Positions 22,873 through 35,600 of a stretch of 64,000 nt of DNA are shown here, piece by piece. The notes under the pieces were generated by a model that saw only the letters and a program-made list of their open reading frames with translations, made no database searches and was not told the origin of the DNA. The translations under genes were made by a program, and so were the position numbers. Position 1 is the stretch's first letter, and each line of letters opens with the position of its first letter. Location: the NCBI GenBank assembly GCA_001630475.1, contig KV419443.1:17514-81513 (forward strand). The letters run 5' to 3'. This stretch comes from Sistotremastrum niveocremeum HHB9708. Lineage: Eukaryota; Basidiomycota; Agaricomycetes; Sistotremastrales; Sistotremastraceae.

Positions 22873-24404
22873 TGTGAGAGTATATGGAGGAGGAGGAGGA
22901 GGAGGAGGAGAAAGAGCTGTGGATATGTCAAGTAGGATTGAGGCTCTTTAGAAGGCTGTAAGCTGGTTTCATTCGGTTTGAAACCTGATCGGACGTTTTC
23001 GAAACATTCGTACGAAATGAGAAGTGTCAAAAGGTCCTGTCAGTGGTGTCCTATCAAACGGGATTGATCGGGGTCCCTAAATTGAGGAACTTGGGGCGCT
23101 TGGAATGATGGAGTCTGAGCTGATGGATGGGACTGAGCTCGGCAGCGTAATTTCATCAGATTATCGATGAAGCGGCGCCTAATAATTGGTATTCAAAAAA
23201 TTACACCTGACTCACGTTTGATGAGTGACCCAGAGCCAAAGTTACTTTTTGACAAGTATCTTGCATCTGCGAAGAAGACTATGAGGCTGCAGGAAGAGAT
23301 AAAAAGCCTGTATCCTTCAACCTAATGTGACGTGAGCTTTAGACGCAAAATGGCGACGGAGAGTTTCGGTTTGTCGAGCCCACCCTTTTTCTTCTCCCTC
23401 GCGATGCGCTGACAGAGGCGGAGCGCCGATGAGGCAACGCTCGGTCTGCGATGATAACGCACGTGACGAGCGACTAGCTACCAGTATGGGTCGAGAAAGC
23501 CGAAGGGGCGTCTACGTCTCCTTATTCAAAATACAAGTAGGGGCTCGATACCATTGCAGCGTTGAATATTTCTAAAGGGCCCGGGAGAGGGTGTCGTTGA
23601 TATTCGTCACAACTTTGTGGGTCTACTAGACAGCAGACAATCAACGTAATAATCCAATGATACTGAGAAATCGAAACACTTACGTAGAAGAGTGCGATAC
23701 GAACTCGAAACTCTTCTAGCGTCCCAACCTGTCACTCCTCATGTAGAGCGTCTTTCGGCGCTCTGAAGCTTCTGATTTGATGTGGATGAGGACACCCCAA
23801 ACGTAATGTTCTCAATTGATCCATCAATAATGAGGTGAGCTTCGTGAAGATAGCGAGTGAGAGAGGAGCTCGTCTGGACTCTGGATTGAGTAGCTGGCCT
23901 TGGGATTTTGTGATATCATTATGGCGTCAGTGTCGCACCGATTATTATCAGTGGATAGTCGTGCATGTGCGTTTCGCGTGACTTCCGAAACGGAGCGATC
24001 GCAAGTTGTCAGGAGTGAACGCATCGAATGGGAGCTCCCACTGGTTGAACGAAAAAGATTACATAAGCTTCGCGTCTCCGAAAGCGCCCAGGACTGAGCG
24101 TCTGTAGGTTTTTCAATCTCCGCTCAGCCTGACAATGGTCTATTTCGTTTATTACTCATGGTCGATGGCGGATGTAGTTGTGGAACGCGTCCATTTCATT
24201 TGTTCAATATGCCTGACGACGTTCCCCTGGGACCCATGTCTCTGATAGGCTAGCGGCAAAGGCGCATGGCATGCTTCGTGCACACCGTTTCCTCTCGTTT
24301 GGGGACGTGTTATCCTCGCTAATCTCGCGTTCCCTGTTATTGCGCTTTCATAAAGTCTCCATCGACTCGTTAACACCTGCTCTGGATCGCCTGATTGGTA
24401 TCGG
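22873..24404. other. No supported gene; includes TPS1 upstream region
   Basis: The first few hundred bases upstream of TPS1 would hold its promoter; a GAGGAGGAGGAGG run lies at about 22890-22910. Beyond that I see only short frames. A frame at 23824-24024 (minus) has no recognisable features. Confidence 0.4.
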
Positions 24405-25149
24405 ATGGTGTCCTCTACTGCTAGGACTGAGATCGTCATCGGGGTCAGCGTCGTTTTCGGGCTTTTACTCGCAGTCTGTCTGTCGATTCTACTTTCTTTA
24501 TCCTCTGTGCTCACTAAGAATAGGTATCTTTCTCGGATTCACGAATCGAACGAGACGCAGGCGTCTTCGTTCAGCAACGCGCGCAGTCGTCTACCCACAT
24601 CCTCTTCCTCGTAACGTCCAATACGTCCCAACATATCCTCCAACATTCACATACCTCTATCCAAACCCCCCTCGAGAGCAATATCGCATCGTATATCCAA
24701 ATCCGCCAGTACCCGTGCATCGCGCATGGCCTCATGCGCTCACGTGGCCTAGCTCGTGGCATCGTCAGCGTCGACTTCCATCTTTGATAGCTCCGCCGCT
24801 TCCACCTATTGCTTCGACCGTGGGACAGGGTATCACTCCGCCACCTTCTGCGTTAAGATCGCCGGTGCATGATCAACCTGCGTATGGGTATCCTCCGAGT
24901 CCGAGGTCGAGGAGTTCGAGATATTCGTGGTCGAGGGGATCGAGGGGGGATGGATACTATTGGTATGTCCTGGATTTGATGATTTTGGGTGTGTGTTCAC
25001 TGACGAAGAGGTTCTGTTCTTTTTATTTTGTTCCTTCGTGTTACTCGTTTGGTGGGGGGTCGTGTAGCTCTATTTTCGGTCGGGCTTTCGGGCGTATCGC
25101 CATTGCGTTGCGCAACGCCCTACTACTTTCTCACGTTGTGGTTATGTGA
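24405..25149 (+). CDS. Small single-pass membrane protein with Pro/Tyr-rich tail (tentative)
   Basis: From ATG 24405 the frame gives MVSSTARTEIVIGVSVVFGL and a clear hydrophobic segment of about 23 residues (residues 9-31), i.e. one membrane helix. A 37-bp intron (24524-24560) would join it in frame to a long Pro/Tyr/Arg-rich region (YPHPLPRNVQYVPTYPPTF, YLYPNPP, VYPNPPVPV, YGYPPSPRSRSSRYSW). Such tails with PPxY-like motifs are common on fungal plasma-membrane or wall-sensor-like proteins. The 3' end is unclear: another intron may start at about 24962, or the frame may run to the stop at 25149. The 37-bp intron is short for this organism. Function unknown. Confidence 0.45.
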
Positions 25150-27126
25150 TTCGCATCTTAATTGATCGAAGTCAGCTGGCTCCTTTCCAAGTTGCTTAGA
25201 CGGTCAAGGCCTCGTTACATTGTATGTCATTCAATACATTTTCCGAGGTTATTCTTTATTTTAGGCCAATTGGAAATACCGTGAAGCAACTGAAGAATCG
25301 TCTTGACTTCGGTCGCATACATATTTATTTATGATGCTATCTATATATCAAATCGAATGCCGACTGGTGCTGAAGATTCGAAAGTGAAATATTATTCAAC
25401 ATCGACTTGATCTATGTCCCTTCTCATTCTGAGAATCTGTCTAATCTCATCCGTCTTGTTTTCAGGAACGCTGCCGTAAAAATTCTCCTTGTGTGGGGGG
25501 TCTGGGGAATTGTTTCAAAGTGCTTCGACGGGTACCTGGGACAAGTCGACGGGACCCTCGATCATTCAATCGTCCTATTTTTGTTCCTTTCATTGGCTGA
25601 GCTACATCCACATCAAGTCAAATATTAAAAGCTTCCGCTGCTATGAAGCGAGTGATGGGCGTCTTGGTCGTCTTGCAACTTTAATTATCGTGGGGATTCA
25701 GGAGGCTGATTATTTTCGGATATCTTTCGAAAGTTCGGGAGCTTCCGGCATCTCTATTCAGTTATCTCTTTAACGGGGTCTTCCGATCCAGTTCAGTCCT
25801 GTTTCAAATTGCGGAATATCTGCTTCATTCAATACGAGCGCGAAGTGTTTGACGCAAATTTTTCATCGACTGTTACAGGGTCGATTGAAGGTATATCGCA
25901 CGTTCGACGCTTGTGGACTGGACTGCTCTTTCAAACCCGAGGCAACACTTCTCTAACAAAGATCCTAAATGGTTTATACGAAGTTTTCCGATGGCTTTCC
26001 TCCTCAGATTGCGAAACATGGAGTCTCGCTTATCCGGACGTTACGACCGACTGCGGCTTTCGGATGGGGATCGGCGTTGCTACATTTAGTGGCTATGACG
26101 CATTCCGGTCACCGGACAGCACTTCGGCATCTATCGGCCCACATTGGGGTGATTCCGGGTAGAAACGGGTTCAACCGAGATTGATCCTAGCGTTCTTCCA
26201 TCAGCGAGGTTTAGCTGCTTCTGCTCCACCGAAGCACGACGACAAATTGACTTCTATCTATGCCGTCTGAATGCCGTTCGCCTGGCAACGTCGACGACCG
26301 GTCGCCCTGAATAGAGGGACTTCGAATCCCAGCGTCGTACTAACTGCATCAGTGTTCTTGGAACAGAACAGAATGTTGAGAACGCAGGCTTTGGTGAGTC
26401 ATTGAGTGAGTCGTTGATCGGAATCGAGACCGTACCCCCTACAGATTTTCTTCCATCTTTTTGAGATCGCGCTGAGGAGATGAGCGGACCGGAGTGCCCC
26501 CGTTTTATCTTTCCGGTTTTTTTCATGCTCATTTGTTCTGCCTAACAATCAATTAGATCGAATAAGGGTCTCCTGCAATAACGGAAGTGAGGAAGACCAT
26601 GTGTGTCACGAATATAGGACACCCGTTTCGTCCGATCAGATCATCATCAGAAAAAGTCAATTTTCTCTATATCGTATCGCACGGTATCGCATCGGTATTG
26701 GTATCGTAATCGGTCTGGTGTCTGGTGTCTGATCTTGCTTGCATCATGAATCGTCGTCGGAGAAAAGACCGCTTTCGATCAGCGATCTGTGTTAGAGTTA
26801 CGGGTCTCGTGCTTGGATTGATTGAGATTGAGGGAGGCGAGGGGAGGGGAGGGTGACAGGTCGAGGAAGGGCATGGGAGCTTCTTGCCCTCGTTTGAAAT
26901 GAGAGATATATATCCCCGGAAACAAGTCATTTGCTTAGTTTTTGGCCCTCGAGAGCTCCATCGCTACTCATATTCTCTCTCTCCACTCTCGGGATCTGAT
27001 CCTTCCCCCTCTTTCTCCTCTCCGCTCCTTTTCTCCTCTCCTCCTCCTCCATCTCCATCTCTGTGTCTGCGATCTGGATTCGCTGGCTGCTATCTTAGAC
27101 TGTGCTTGAGCGAGTGATTTGCTAGG
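25150..27126. other. No supported gene
   Basis: Short frames occur on both strands (e.g. 25407-25773, 25809-26184, minus 26254-26532), but none has a domain I recognise. 26990-27060 is a CT-rich tract directly upstream of the DUF6533 gene, typical of fungal promoters. Confidence 0.4.
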
Positions 27127-28512
27127 ATGGTTAGCTTTGCCGATCAGGCGTTTATCAAGTCGGTGGTGACGGTGAGTAGATCGAGTTTCTCTCGTCGTGT
27201 GGGTGCTGATATTCCTCCCCCAGAATTTCGACAGTACGTTTTCCTCCTGCAGTATTACGAGTGGATAACTGATCTGTTATTTCATAGTCGCCGCCGCCGC
27301 ACTCTTAGTATACGATTATCTCATCACTGTCGGCGATGAGATCACATATATGTGGCCATCTGCTTGGAATCCTGGAAAAGTCTTGTTTTTCTTGACTCGG
27401 TATCTCGTTTTCGTCGATACTTCTCTGGTGCTAGTCCGTACGTTTTTTCTTCCGGTTTTGGGTCGATCGAGGATTGACGATGTGTGTGCGTACGTAGATC
27501 AGTTCCAAGTGTTGACGCCTAATCAGTGTGGGATTATCTTTCGGTCGATTGGGTGGATGTTGGGTATTGGTGTAGGCATCGCTGAAGGTCGGTCGAGTCT
27601 ATTTTCTTCGTTGGTGCTTCCGAGCTGATGCGATCTAGCTATTCTGACGATGCGTACCTGCGTCATTTGGGCCGGCAACAAAACTGTTCAATACGCCCTC
27701 ATCACGATCTTCATCGTCCTCTGGGCCCCACTCCTTTATTTCCTCAACGACGCTCTTTCATCGCTTGTCTTCACTACTCCGCCTAATCCGGGGACACCGG
27801 GATGTTTTTTGCTTACGCAGAAGAATATCTTGTTTGCGGTTTTTATTATTGTTATGAGCTATGAGACTAGTGCGTTCTTCTTTTGTTGTTTTTGGTGGGA
27901 TTGGGCTGATTGTGGTGGGATGTAGTTATTATGACGTTGACGGTGATCAAAGGAGTTACGCATTTTAGGCAGGCTTCGTCGCCTTTGGTTGTGGTTTTGT
28001 ATAGAGATGGGATATTGAATTATATTTGGTTATTTGGTACGTGTTCGAGTTCGTCGTTGGGATGATTTAACTAATATTGGTATAGCGCTCTCCCTCGTCA
28101 ACGTTGTCGTTCTATTGACTGCCCCTCACGGTTATACGACTCTTCTGTCTGCGTACGTTTGTATATGAATTTATTTGACGCATCACTGATTATCGACGAT
28201 AGTCTGCAACGAGTCCTTCATTCCTTACTATCGTCGCGGATCCTGCTACATCTACGGGAAGCAGTCGCAGCGGGCCGAGAAGACTTTGGAATGAATGCGA
28301 TCGGCACGAGCCCCAACTTTTCATTTGCCCGGCCTCGTATCCAAATTGAGCGACGGACGTACCTGGATACGTATACTGATCCTTTGCCCGGAGATGAGAG
28401 ACGGCGGTATGTGGGGTTGGAAACGTTCGAGGCGAGGGCGGCGACGACGAATACGCAGACGAGCGGATGGACGAAGGAGGAGCTGGAGGCTGAGCGGGAC
28501 GACGATTTTTGA
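27127..28512 (+). CDS. DUF6533-family membrane protein A
   Basis: Exons 27127-27171, 27224-27233, 27288-27437, 27498-27587, 27639-27869, 27926-28036, 28086-28152 and 28203-28512 join in phase to 337 residues. The segment ALLVYDYLITVGDEITYMWPS is the hallmark of DUF6533 proteins, a large basidiomycete family with several membrane helices and unknown function. Hydrophobic stretches follow throughout (FLTRYLVFVDTSLVLV, IGWMLGIGVGIA, ALITIFIVLWAPLLYFL). The end has the typical VLHSLLSSRILLHLREA before a soluble acidic tail. Exon 2 is only 10 bp, yet is needed to keep the frame (NFDIAAAALLV). Confidence 0.88.
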
Positions 28513-29091
28513 TTGACACGTTTGTCGATTGGATGTGGCTTATTTTACCGGGTTCGGATGGACTGTTCTTTTGTGGTCTCGTGGTGGGTTATCTAAGGGT
28601 TTGAATTGCTATTGGATATTGGTATTGGTATTGGATTATTGGTACATGCATTAGTTGTAGAGCGTTCCTAGATTGATCGGAATGAAAAATTGCACGCAAT
28701 AATTGGGTGGAAGTTCCAATCATGACGATAGCGTGCTTCGAGACGGCAGAGCTGGAGGAGGATCTAGAGCAAGATTTGGGACCCCAGATCGGACGAAATT
28801 GGAAATGCCGGCGCCACAGAAGGCTTTGGCCCTGCACGAGCTGCTGTTTGAGGGGATTCGGGCACATCGGAGAGGAGCGCGCGGCCTATTTTTGGAATAG
28901 CCGAGTGCGGATTCCGGCAGCCGGAGACGGCGGAGGGTTGGTCAGGGACGGGCATGGGACGATGGTTTCCTTTGCCGGCGTGTGCCTGGCGGCTGGCGTG
29001 ATCGAGGTTATAAGCCCCGAGGATGTTGGAAGCCAGCTCACCCCTCTCCTCTCCCTTTATTTTCTAATTCACGCCCCCATCGTCGCCGAAG
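28513..29091. other. Intergenic, no gene
   Basis: Region between the DUF6533 gene and the chorismate mutase. Overlapping frames from 28703 onward are GC-rich shadows. ATTGGTATTGG repeats lie at 28612-28640. A pyrimidine-rich leader (CCCCTCTCCTCTCCC) precedes the chorismate mutase start. Confidence 0.45.
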
Positions 29092-29973
29092 ATGAAGTTC
29101 AGCTCGCTCGCTCTCTTTTCCGGTTGTGCATCCCTCGCAGCGGCGGCGGCGACCACTGCGTCTACCAAGCCCCAGACCGTCTTCACCGTTCCCGGCCTCA
29201 CCCAAATCCGCGAGATCCTCGCTCTCCTCGAGGCGCCCATCATTTCCACTCTCGTCGCTCGTGCAGCGCTCCCCGTCGACCTCTCGCTCTACTCGTCGAA
29301 CCTCACCCTCCTCGAGTTCATCGCCCCCCGCGAGCTCATCGGCGAGTTGACCGGTCGCTTCGACTACGGCACTCTCGAGTTCCCCTACACCCTCCCCGGC
29401 CCTCCCGCCGACAAGATCTCCAAGGTCAACCCATTCACCCCCGGTACCTTCCATCTCGACAAGTTCACGCCCAACTCGAACCTCACCGTCTTCTACACCA
29501 AAACGCTCATTCCCCTCATCAAAGCTGCCAACGAGGCTCTCGCTACCCCCGCCTCCTCATCCAGCGTCTTCTTCCACCTCAACAACGTCACTAACCCCGA
29601 CATCGACTCTGCGCTCAACCTTGACGCTACCCTCCTCGCTCTCCTCGCTCATCGTTCATCCATCGGTAAAATCGTCGGAGAGACCAAATACGCGTCCAAC
29701 GTCACTGCGTATACTCCCCTCATCAAGGCCAAGGATGCGGATTCCATTCGCGTCCTTTTGACCAATGTTGCGCAGGAGACTAGCGTTTTGACCGAGGCGG
29801 CCGCGGATTCGTTCACTTTCGCTCAGGACTGGGAAGTCGCTCAGGGTGCGACGAACGCTAGCACCACCGCGTTCATCACCGCTCTCCAGGCTGCCGCTGC
29901 CGCTACCTACCGCGAGCTCATCGATATCACCACCGAGGTCGAGATCCAGTACATCCTCGCGAGGTTGGACTAA
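29092..29973 (+). CDS. Secreted AroQ-type chorismate mutase
   Basis: Single-exon gene of 293 residues. It starts with a signal peptide (MKFSSLALFSGCASLAAAAA), followed by an all-helical chorismate mutase of the fungal/yeast type. Conserved parts in order: LTQIREILALLEAPIIS with the N-terminal Arg, a long insertion region, HRSSIGKIVGETKYASNV with the Arg and Lys of the active site, YTPLIKAKDADSIRVLL, and the C-terminal ITTEVEIQYILARL with the Thr and Glu that contact substrate in the yeast enzyme. Chorismate mutase converts chorismate to prephenate, first step to Phe and Tyr. The cytosolic housekeeping enzyme lacks a signal peptide; secreted forms are known in fungi as host-directed effectors (Cmu1 of Ustilago maydis). 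Several NxS/T sites suit a secreted protein. GC content and codon bias are much higher than in the neighbours, which suggests high expression. Confidence 0.85.
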   Translation: MKFSSLALFSGCASLAAAAATTASTKPQTVFTVPGLTQIREILALLEAPIISTLVARAALPVDLSLYSSNLTLLEFIAPRELIGELTGRFDYGTLEFPYTLPGPPADKISKVNPFTPGTFHLDKFTPNSNLTVFYTKTLIPLIKAANEALATPASSSSVFFHLNNVTNPDIDSALNLDATLLALLAHRSSIGKIVGETKYASNVTAYTPLIKAKDADSIRVLLTNVAQETSVLTEAAADSFTFAQDWEVAQGATNASTTAFITALQAAAAATYRELIDITTEVEIQYILARLD

Positions 29974-31626
29974 AATGTTTAATGCAAAGTGCGTTCCTTC
30001 ATTTTCCTTCTCTCTTCCATCTTCTAATCATTCTGTCGCGCAGTGTTAATACCCCCCTATTCTCTTCATTCACGGGTCTTACGACTGTTTTTTACCTTCG
30101 ATGTCATTTAGATTACGTATGTTGGTACTTATTTTTGGCCGGACCCAGGTTCGGGGGTTTCGGACCGTAGATATTGCCGACCTTAATTGGATATAATTGT
30201 GGATTTGTTGCATAATCTTTCGCTCGTTCCTGAATCCCTCAAAATCTCTCGACTGAGACTTGGAAAAGCTTATTTTAATACTCGAAATGGAGGACGATCA
30301 TCTTCCTATCGAATCGAATGGTCGATCGGCGATGCGTGATGTTGCCGGAATTGCCGGTATCCATCTTCTCGAAACGAAATATCGAACCGGCTGACGACCT
30401 TTCCGGTCGATTTGTGCTTCTCAGTTATCGAAGAAGGATTCGTCCTCCTCCGAATTTGCGGGTATATACGAGATGTGCCTGAACTTTTATTTGAAGGAGA
30501 CGGGAGACCGTCATTTGAAATGCGCTTGGTATCCGGCGCGACGTTCGCGGAATTGGTTTCGTCGACTATTTTTGACCTGGCAGTCTATTCGTTGGAGTTG
30601 TTTAGCTGGTATTATAATGTGTTTTTTGCTCCTCGACGAGTACAAGATGGGCTGAGAGTCCGAGACTGGCAACGGTAAACACTTATCGGGACCGAGGAGG
30701 ATGTCGGCCGAATCGATCGTTGTCGATATTACGAAGAATAGTGATATCCTTATCGTGACGAAGTCGACTCGTGAGGTTTCCTAAAAGCATTATTTCATCA
30801 TTATCATGTCATCTCTTCGATCGTTGATCAGGTGCTTCCTTTCGATCTGTCGATGGTTTATAAATATTCGATCTGCGATGCGATCAAGGCACGTTTGAAT
30901 CGGGATTGGGATTGGTTGTAAAATACGGTGTGTTTCAGGAATGTCTGCCAGTGTTTCAGATTAATTGGATTTGGATGAATTGGGGTTGGTCGGGATATTG
31001 ATATTGAGACGGGATATGGAAGGATTGGATCATTCTAATAGGTGATTATCGATGGCGGGATTGTTTAGCAGGGTGTAAAGCATGGCGAACAGAAGGGTAG
31101 CGGTAGTCCACATTTGAAGTCGTTGCCGAAGTCTGCGACTGGGATTATGTGCCTTTGCGATCGCGGTTCAGGTAGATTTGGCAGAGGGTTGCGCGTCGAA
31201 TACGGTAGAGAAAACGGCCTGGCCGGTGAGGTCGGATGGATCCTCGAGGCGATCGGCGGGAGGTCGTGAGATGACGCATGATGATAAATTGGGCGAAGAA
31301 GGTCGCTGAGAAGTTCGTGGATATTGTAAAGGAAAGTAGTTGATGAGGTAGTCGACGAAGAAGTCTTGCATTCTGTGGGCTGAAAGGTGATACTGGGTTT
31401 AAGGAGGTGTGGGAGCAGATCTTCGGCCGTGGTACGGAAGATGACGATGGGTATTATGCCGAATACGATGGAGTTATTTGGGGAAAATGTTGAACTGCAG
31501 TAATGATAGATATACGGCATCGAGGTGCTATAACAACGCACCATTCAGCGGTCGAAGATATCCCGTAAATTCCATGGACGTGTCTAGAGGCTCGAAATGA
31601 AAACGGGAATTAATAGAAAGAAAGAC
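29974..31626. other. No supported gene
   Basis: No recognised gene. A minus-strand frame at 31065-31544 could be the 3' part of the unrecognised gene at 31627-32477, but I cannot join it with confidence. AT-rich, with GATATTGATATTG words near 31000. Confidence 0.4.
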
Positions 31627-32477
31627 TCACTGCAGAGGGACCGATCTAAGCCCAGCTTGGCACGGATGTTTGGGGGTACCGCGTAAGAACTCTTCGACTT
31701 GGACTGTCCGTTGAGATGTGGGTTCAAAACCAGGAATTGAGAAAAGAGTGGTGTCTTCGAGCTGATATAGATGCGAAGGCATCTCGGCACTTTCAAGGGT
31801 ATAGCCATGAGAGCTCGCGTGTCCGTCAATATATTTGATCTTCAGAGATTCCATCGACCCTCAGAGTTTTCCGAGCCTGTAGGAGCTAAGCCATGATCAC
31901 AGATAACGGGAAAAATGAGAATTGTGGACCCAAAAGCGAGACTGACGATGCCGATAGCCTTTGAGGAAATTGTAGAATTCGTTCGTCGACGCATAGGTCG
32001 TCATCTAGAGAAAATCCGGATAGGTAAATGTTAGACTTCGTGCTGGCTTTAATGGTAAGACTCACATGCATAGGGCTATTCACATCCAGCGCTACGCCAA
32101 CGTGTGTAGTATTTAGGCTTCGCGGAACCTCCAGCCTTGCGTCCAGCTCGACTTGAACGTCGGGATCACTTCCGAACCCGCTTCCGAATTTCACAAGCTA
32201 AATTTCGATCTCAGCGGTCAGCGAGTCTTTCATCGACGATTGATTCCAAGTCGTTGGATGCACTGAGAATGAAATGTTCGTAAATCCATGTCCCATTTTT
32301 CAAGAGCGGAAATGTAGTCAACGATAAAACTGACGAATATTTGGCGTGCATCATGTAAGCCGAGCTTTCTTGAGATTCACGGGCTTCTTCGGTCCTAAAG
32401 CCGTGAGCATTGTTACGACCACCCGCTCCCTGTCTTCTCTCTGCTATCGTCGAAGCCATTACCTTCATCCCCTGCAC
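31627..32477 (-). CDS. Unrecognised multi-exon protein
   Basis: At least three exons look coding on the minus strand. The first starts at 32477 (MQGMKVMASTIAERRQGAGG ... NGTWIYEHFILSASNDLES), then one with FGSGFGSDPDVQVELDARLE, VPRSLNTTHVGVALDV, then one with ASSHGYTLESAEMPSHLYQL and FEPTSQRTVQVEEFL. Splice sites between them are plausible (e.g. donor GTGAG after PMH near 32066) but I could not prove a single frame. I do not recognise the family. It is divergent from the CSC1 channel gene, with ~170 bp between start codons. Confidence 0.4.
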
Positions 32478-32646
32478 GATGCCAGCGACGATGAACTATA
32501 GCAGCGGATCTAAGTTTGGAGCGGGACATATTCGGGTGCCTGGCTGATTGCACGCGTCATCCACGTGCGGATGCTAATTCGGTCGTCATAGCCCACCCCT
32601 TGACGCATTCGGTCCTCAACGCCAACGTCGACACCCCACCGACATC
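32478..32646. promoter_or_regulatory. Short divergent intergenic region
   Basis: 169 bp separate the start of the minus-strand unrecognised gene from the ATG of the CSC1-like channel. If both gene models are right this is a shared bidirectional promoter. No TATA box is evident. Confidence 0.35.
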
Positions 32647-35600
32647 ATGTCTGAGGTCTCTGCCCAGAAAGCGGGCAGTGCATCCTCCCAATCTTTTCTG
32701 ACGGCTTTGGTCACTTATGGCGCTACTCTGATCGTTGAAGTCGGCGCGTTCATTATCTTGAAGCAACGACTGAAAAGAGTTTACGCGCCGAGAACATATC
32801 TGCCGCCTCCTGAGTGAGTCTTCAGTTATAAGTCGCAAATCAGAGCTGACAAAATGTGACAGTAAGAGATCGACGGACCTTCCTAGAGGTGCTTGGAGAT
32901 GGGCGTGGGCAGTCGTGTGGTCACCGACGCAGGATATCGTCAGTATCACCCAGTCGAATTTCGGGAAGCGGGCTCATCCCTGTTACAGATCCACAAGAAT
33001 GGACTGGATGCGTACATGTTCCTACGCTTTCTGCGGATAATGATATGGATATTCGGGGTCTTCACTGTTGCTACTTGGGTCGTCCTACTTCCGGTCGACG
33101 CTGCCAATATTCCCGATTCCAACGAGACTGGATTGAGCAGGTTTCAATGGGGAAAGTACGTTAATCACTGGTTTCATTCCATCAGTCTGTTCTCAATATG
33201 ACTTCACCGAATAGTATCACTCAATCTCAATCTCCTCGATTTGCGGCACACATCATTCTGGTCTATCTGCTCACATTCTTCGTCCTCTTCCTGATCCGAC
33301 GTGAAATACTTCATTTCATTCACACCCGCCAAGAGTTCCTGATATCGCCATCGCATTCCAAACTCGCCCAAGCACGAACGCTTCTTGTCACTGGAGTTCC
33401 CGATGAGATGGCGAACGAGAAATCACTGAAGCAGTGGGCTTCATTCGTACCGGGAGGGGTGAACAGAGTCTGGATATATCGCGACAACAATGTCAGTCCC
33501 TCTCAGTATCTCTATTCGGCATAGTGGCTCATCCTCGATAAGGGCCTGAATAAACTGTTCAGCGAGCGCGAGAAGGCTTGTATTCGTCTTGAGAAAGCAT
33601 CGTCAAAGATTCTCCGCACCGCGACGAAGACGTTCCGATCTTCAGAGTTGAAGTCCGAGAAGCAAGCACGGGCTGCTGCCAAGCAGGCTCGGAAGAAAGC
33701 GAAGCAAGCTGACGTCGAGATGCCACCTATTCCGGATCCTCTTCCTGATGGTCATCTTGAGAAGCCGGAACCGAATCCTGATTCGTTCGAGTCGTTCGTC
33801 CCGCATTCGAAGCGTCCGAAACATCGTCCTGGGCTACCCTTAGTCGGAAAGAAAGTCGATACGATCGATTGGTGTACTGTGAGTCGGATATTCTCTTATT
33901 GTCCTTCGTGATATGCCAGGACTGTTCTAATCTACTATTCACAGGCCGAGATAGCTCGACTGAACCAAGAGATTCCGGAAAGACGTGTCAACTTGGAGAA
34001 GGACGGGAAACCACTCGGAAGTGCCTTCATTGAGTGCAATCTGCAGATCGGAGCCCATGTTCTTGCTCAGTGTGTATCATATCACGAGGTACGGGTTCAG
34101 CTTGAATCAAGTTGATCTTCCACTGACGTTTGATCTGTAGCCCCTTCAAATGGCCGATAAGTGGATCGATGTCAGTACAAAGGACATAATATGGGATAAT
34201 ATCGACGTTCGTATTTTATTATGTCTGTTCCGGGAATGCGGCTCCGACCTTATGATTCATAGGACGGAGCATACGAAACGAGAGCCCGAAGCGTTATATC
34301 CTGGGTGCTGACGATCGGACTGATAATACTCTGGTTCCTTCCTGTCGCCTTCATCGGATTACTCAGTAATATCAGCAGCCTCTGCGCGAAAGTGCATTGG
34401 CTCTCTTGGATCTGTAAAGGTAACGCGATCTCTCCCGATGTATTCTCCATGCTCACGTTATATTGTTTAGCGCCGACCCCCGTTCCCGGTATCATCGAGG
34501 GACTGGTCCCTCCTCTTCTGCTTGCGATACTATTCTTGCTTTTACCTATGATTCTCCGAGGTCTGTCTTTAGCTTTACGCTACGTAGAGGATCATCTGAC
34601 AATGGTTTAGCATTTGCCTTTTATCAATGTATTCCTCGCTACTCTCTTGTATCCATAAGTGTCTACAAACGCTACTTCATATTCATCGTCATGTAAGTGG
34701 TTTCTCTTCGTACTGGCGGAATCGCACTTATGAGTATGCACCTAGACACGGTTTCCTCGTCGTCACCATCACATCCGGACTAACCTCCGTTATCCCCGAG
34801 GTAAAGTCTCGTCGACATGTTGCACCATGCTTGCCTTCTAATATTCGGTGCAGGCGGTATCCAATCCGGCATCTACTGTTGCGGATTTGGCTGCGCAACT
34901 ACCGGACAGCTCGATCTTCTTCTTAACTTACATGGTCGCCCAAGGTTTCGCAGGCGCTGGCGGTGCTCTCCTTCAAATCGCGCCACTAATTATGCATTTC
35001 ATCAAGAAGAAATTTTTAGGAAGGACGCCGCGGCAGGCCTTCGATGTGGTGAGTTGAATAAGCCTATGCAGTTTGGTTCAAACTCTCATTTTTTCCTTCT
35101 GCGCAAACTAGACTTTCTTGATGCCCAATGTCAGTCATCTCCGCTCGGAATCAATACTTGCATGGGACTGAAATTACTGATTCTAGGCTGACTTCGGTGT
35201 CATTCTTCCTCGAATGTCATTGCTAGCTACTATTGGAATTGCGTACAGCGTCATCAGCCCCATTATAAACGCCCTCGCATTTGCGTCCTACCTCCTTCTA
35301 TTCCTCGCTTGGAAATTCCGTGCGTCACGAGTGAAAATTGTGGGACGTGTTCTGAATCTTTGACAGTTCTTATGTATGTCTTCGACCAACCTGACGAATT
35401 GGAGACGGGAGGACTGTACGTGAGTGATCGATTACGCAATGCCGATTCGTGTTCTGATCTCGGGCGCTAGTTCCCCATCGTCATCTCGAATCTATGTGAG
35501 CGTCTCCCATCTATCGTTTAAACTCATGCTGACGTTCGTGCAGTTGTCGGACTATATATTGAGCAGATTTGTCTTGCCGCATTATTCTTTTTGAAGTCTG

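Noticed and set aside
24524-24591. Longer intron (acceptor at ~24591) in the Pro/Tyr-rich gene
   Set aside because: It shifts the frame away from the Pro/Tyr-rich region, which looks coding; the 37-bp intron keeps it.
33493-33525. 33-bp intron in the CSC1-like gene
   Set aside because: A 51-bp intron ending before GLNKLFSEREK gives a usual length and a better family match.
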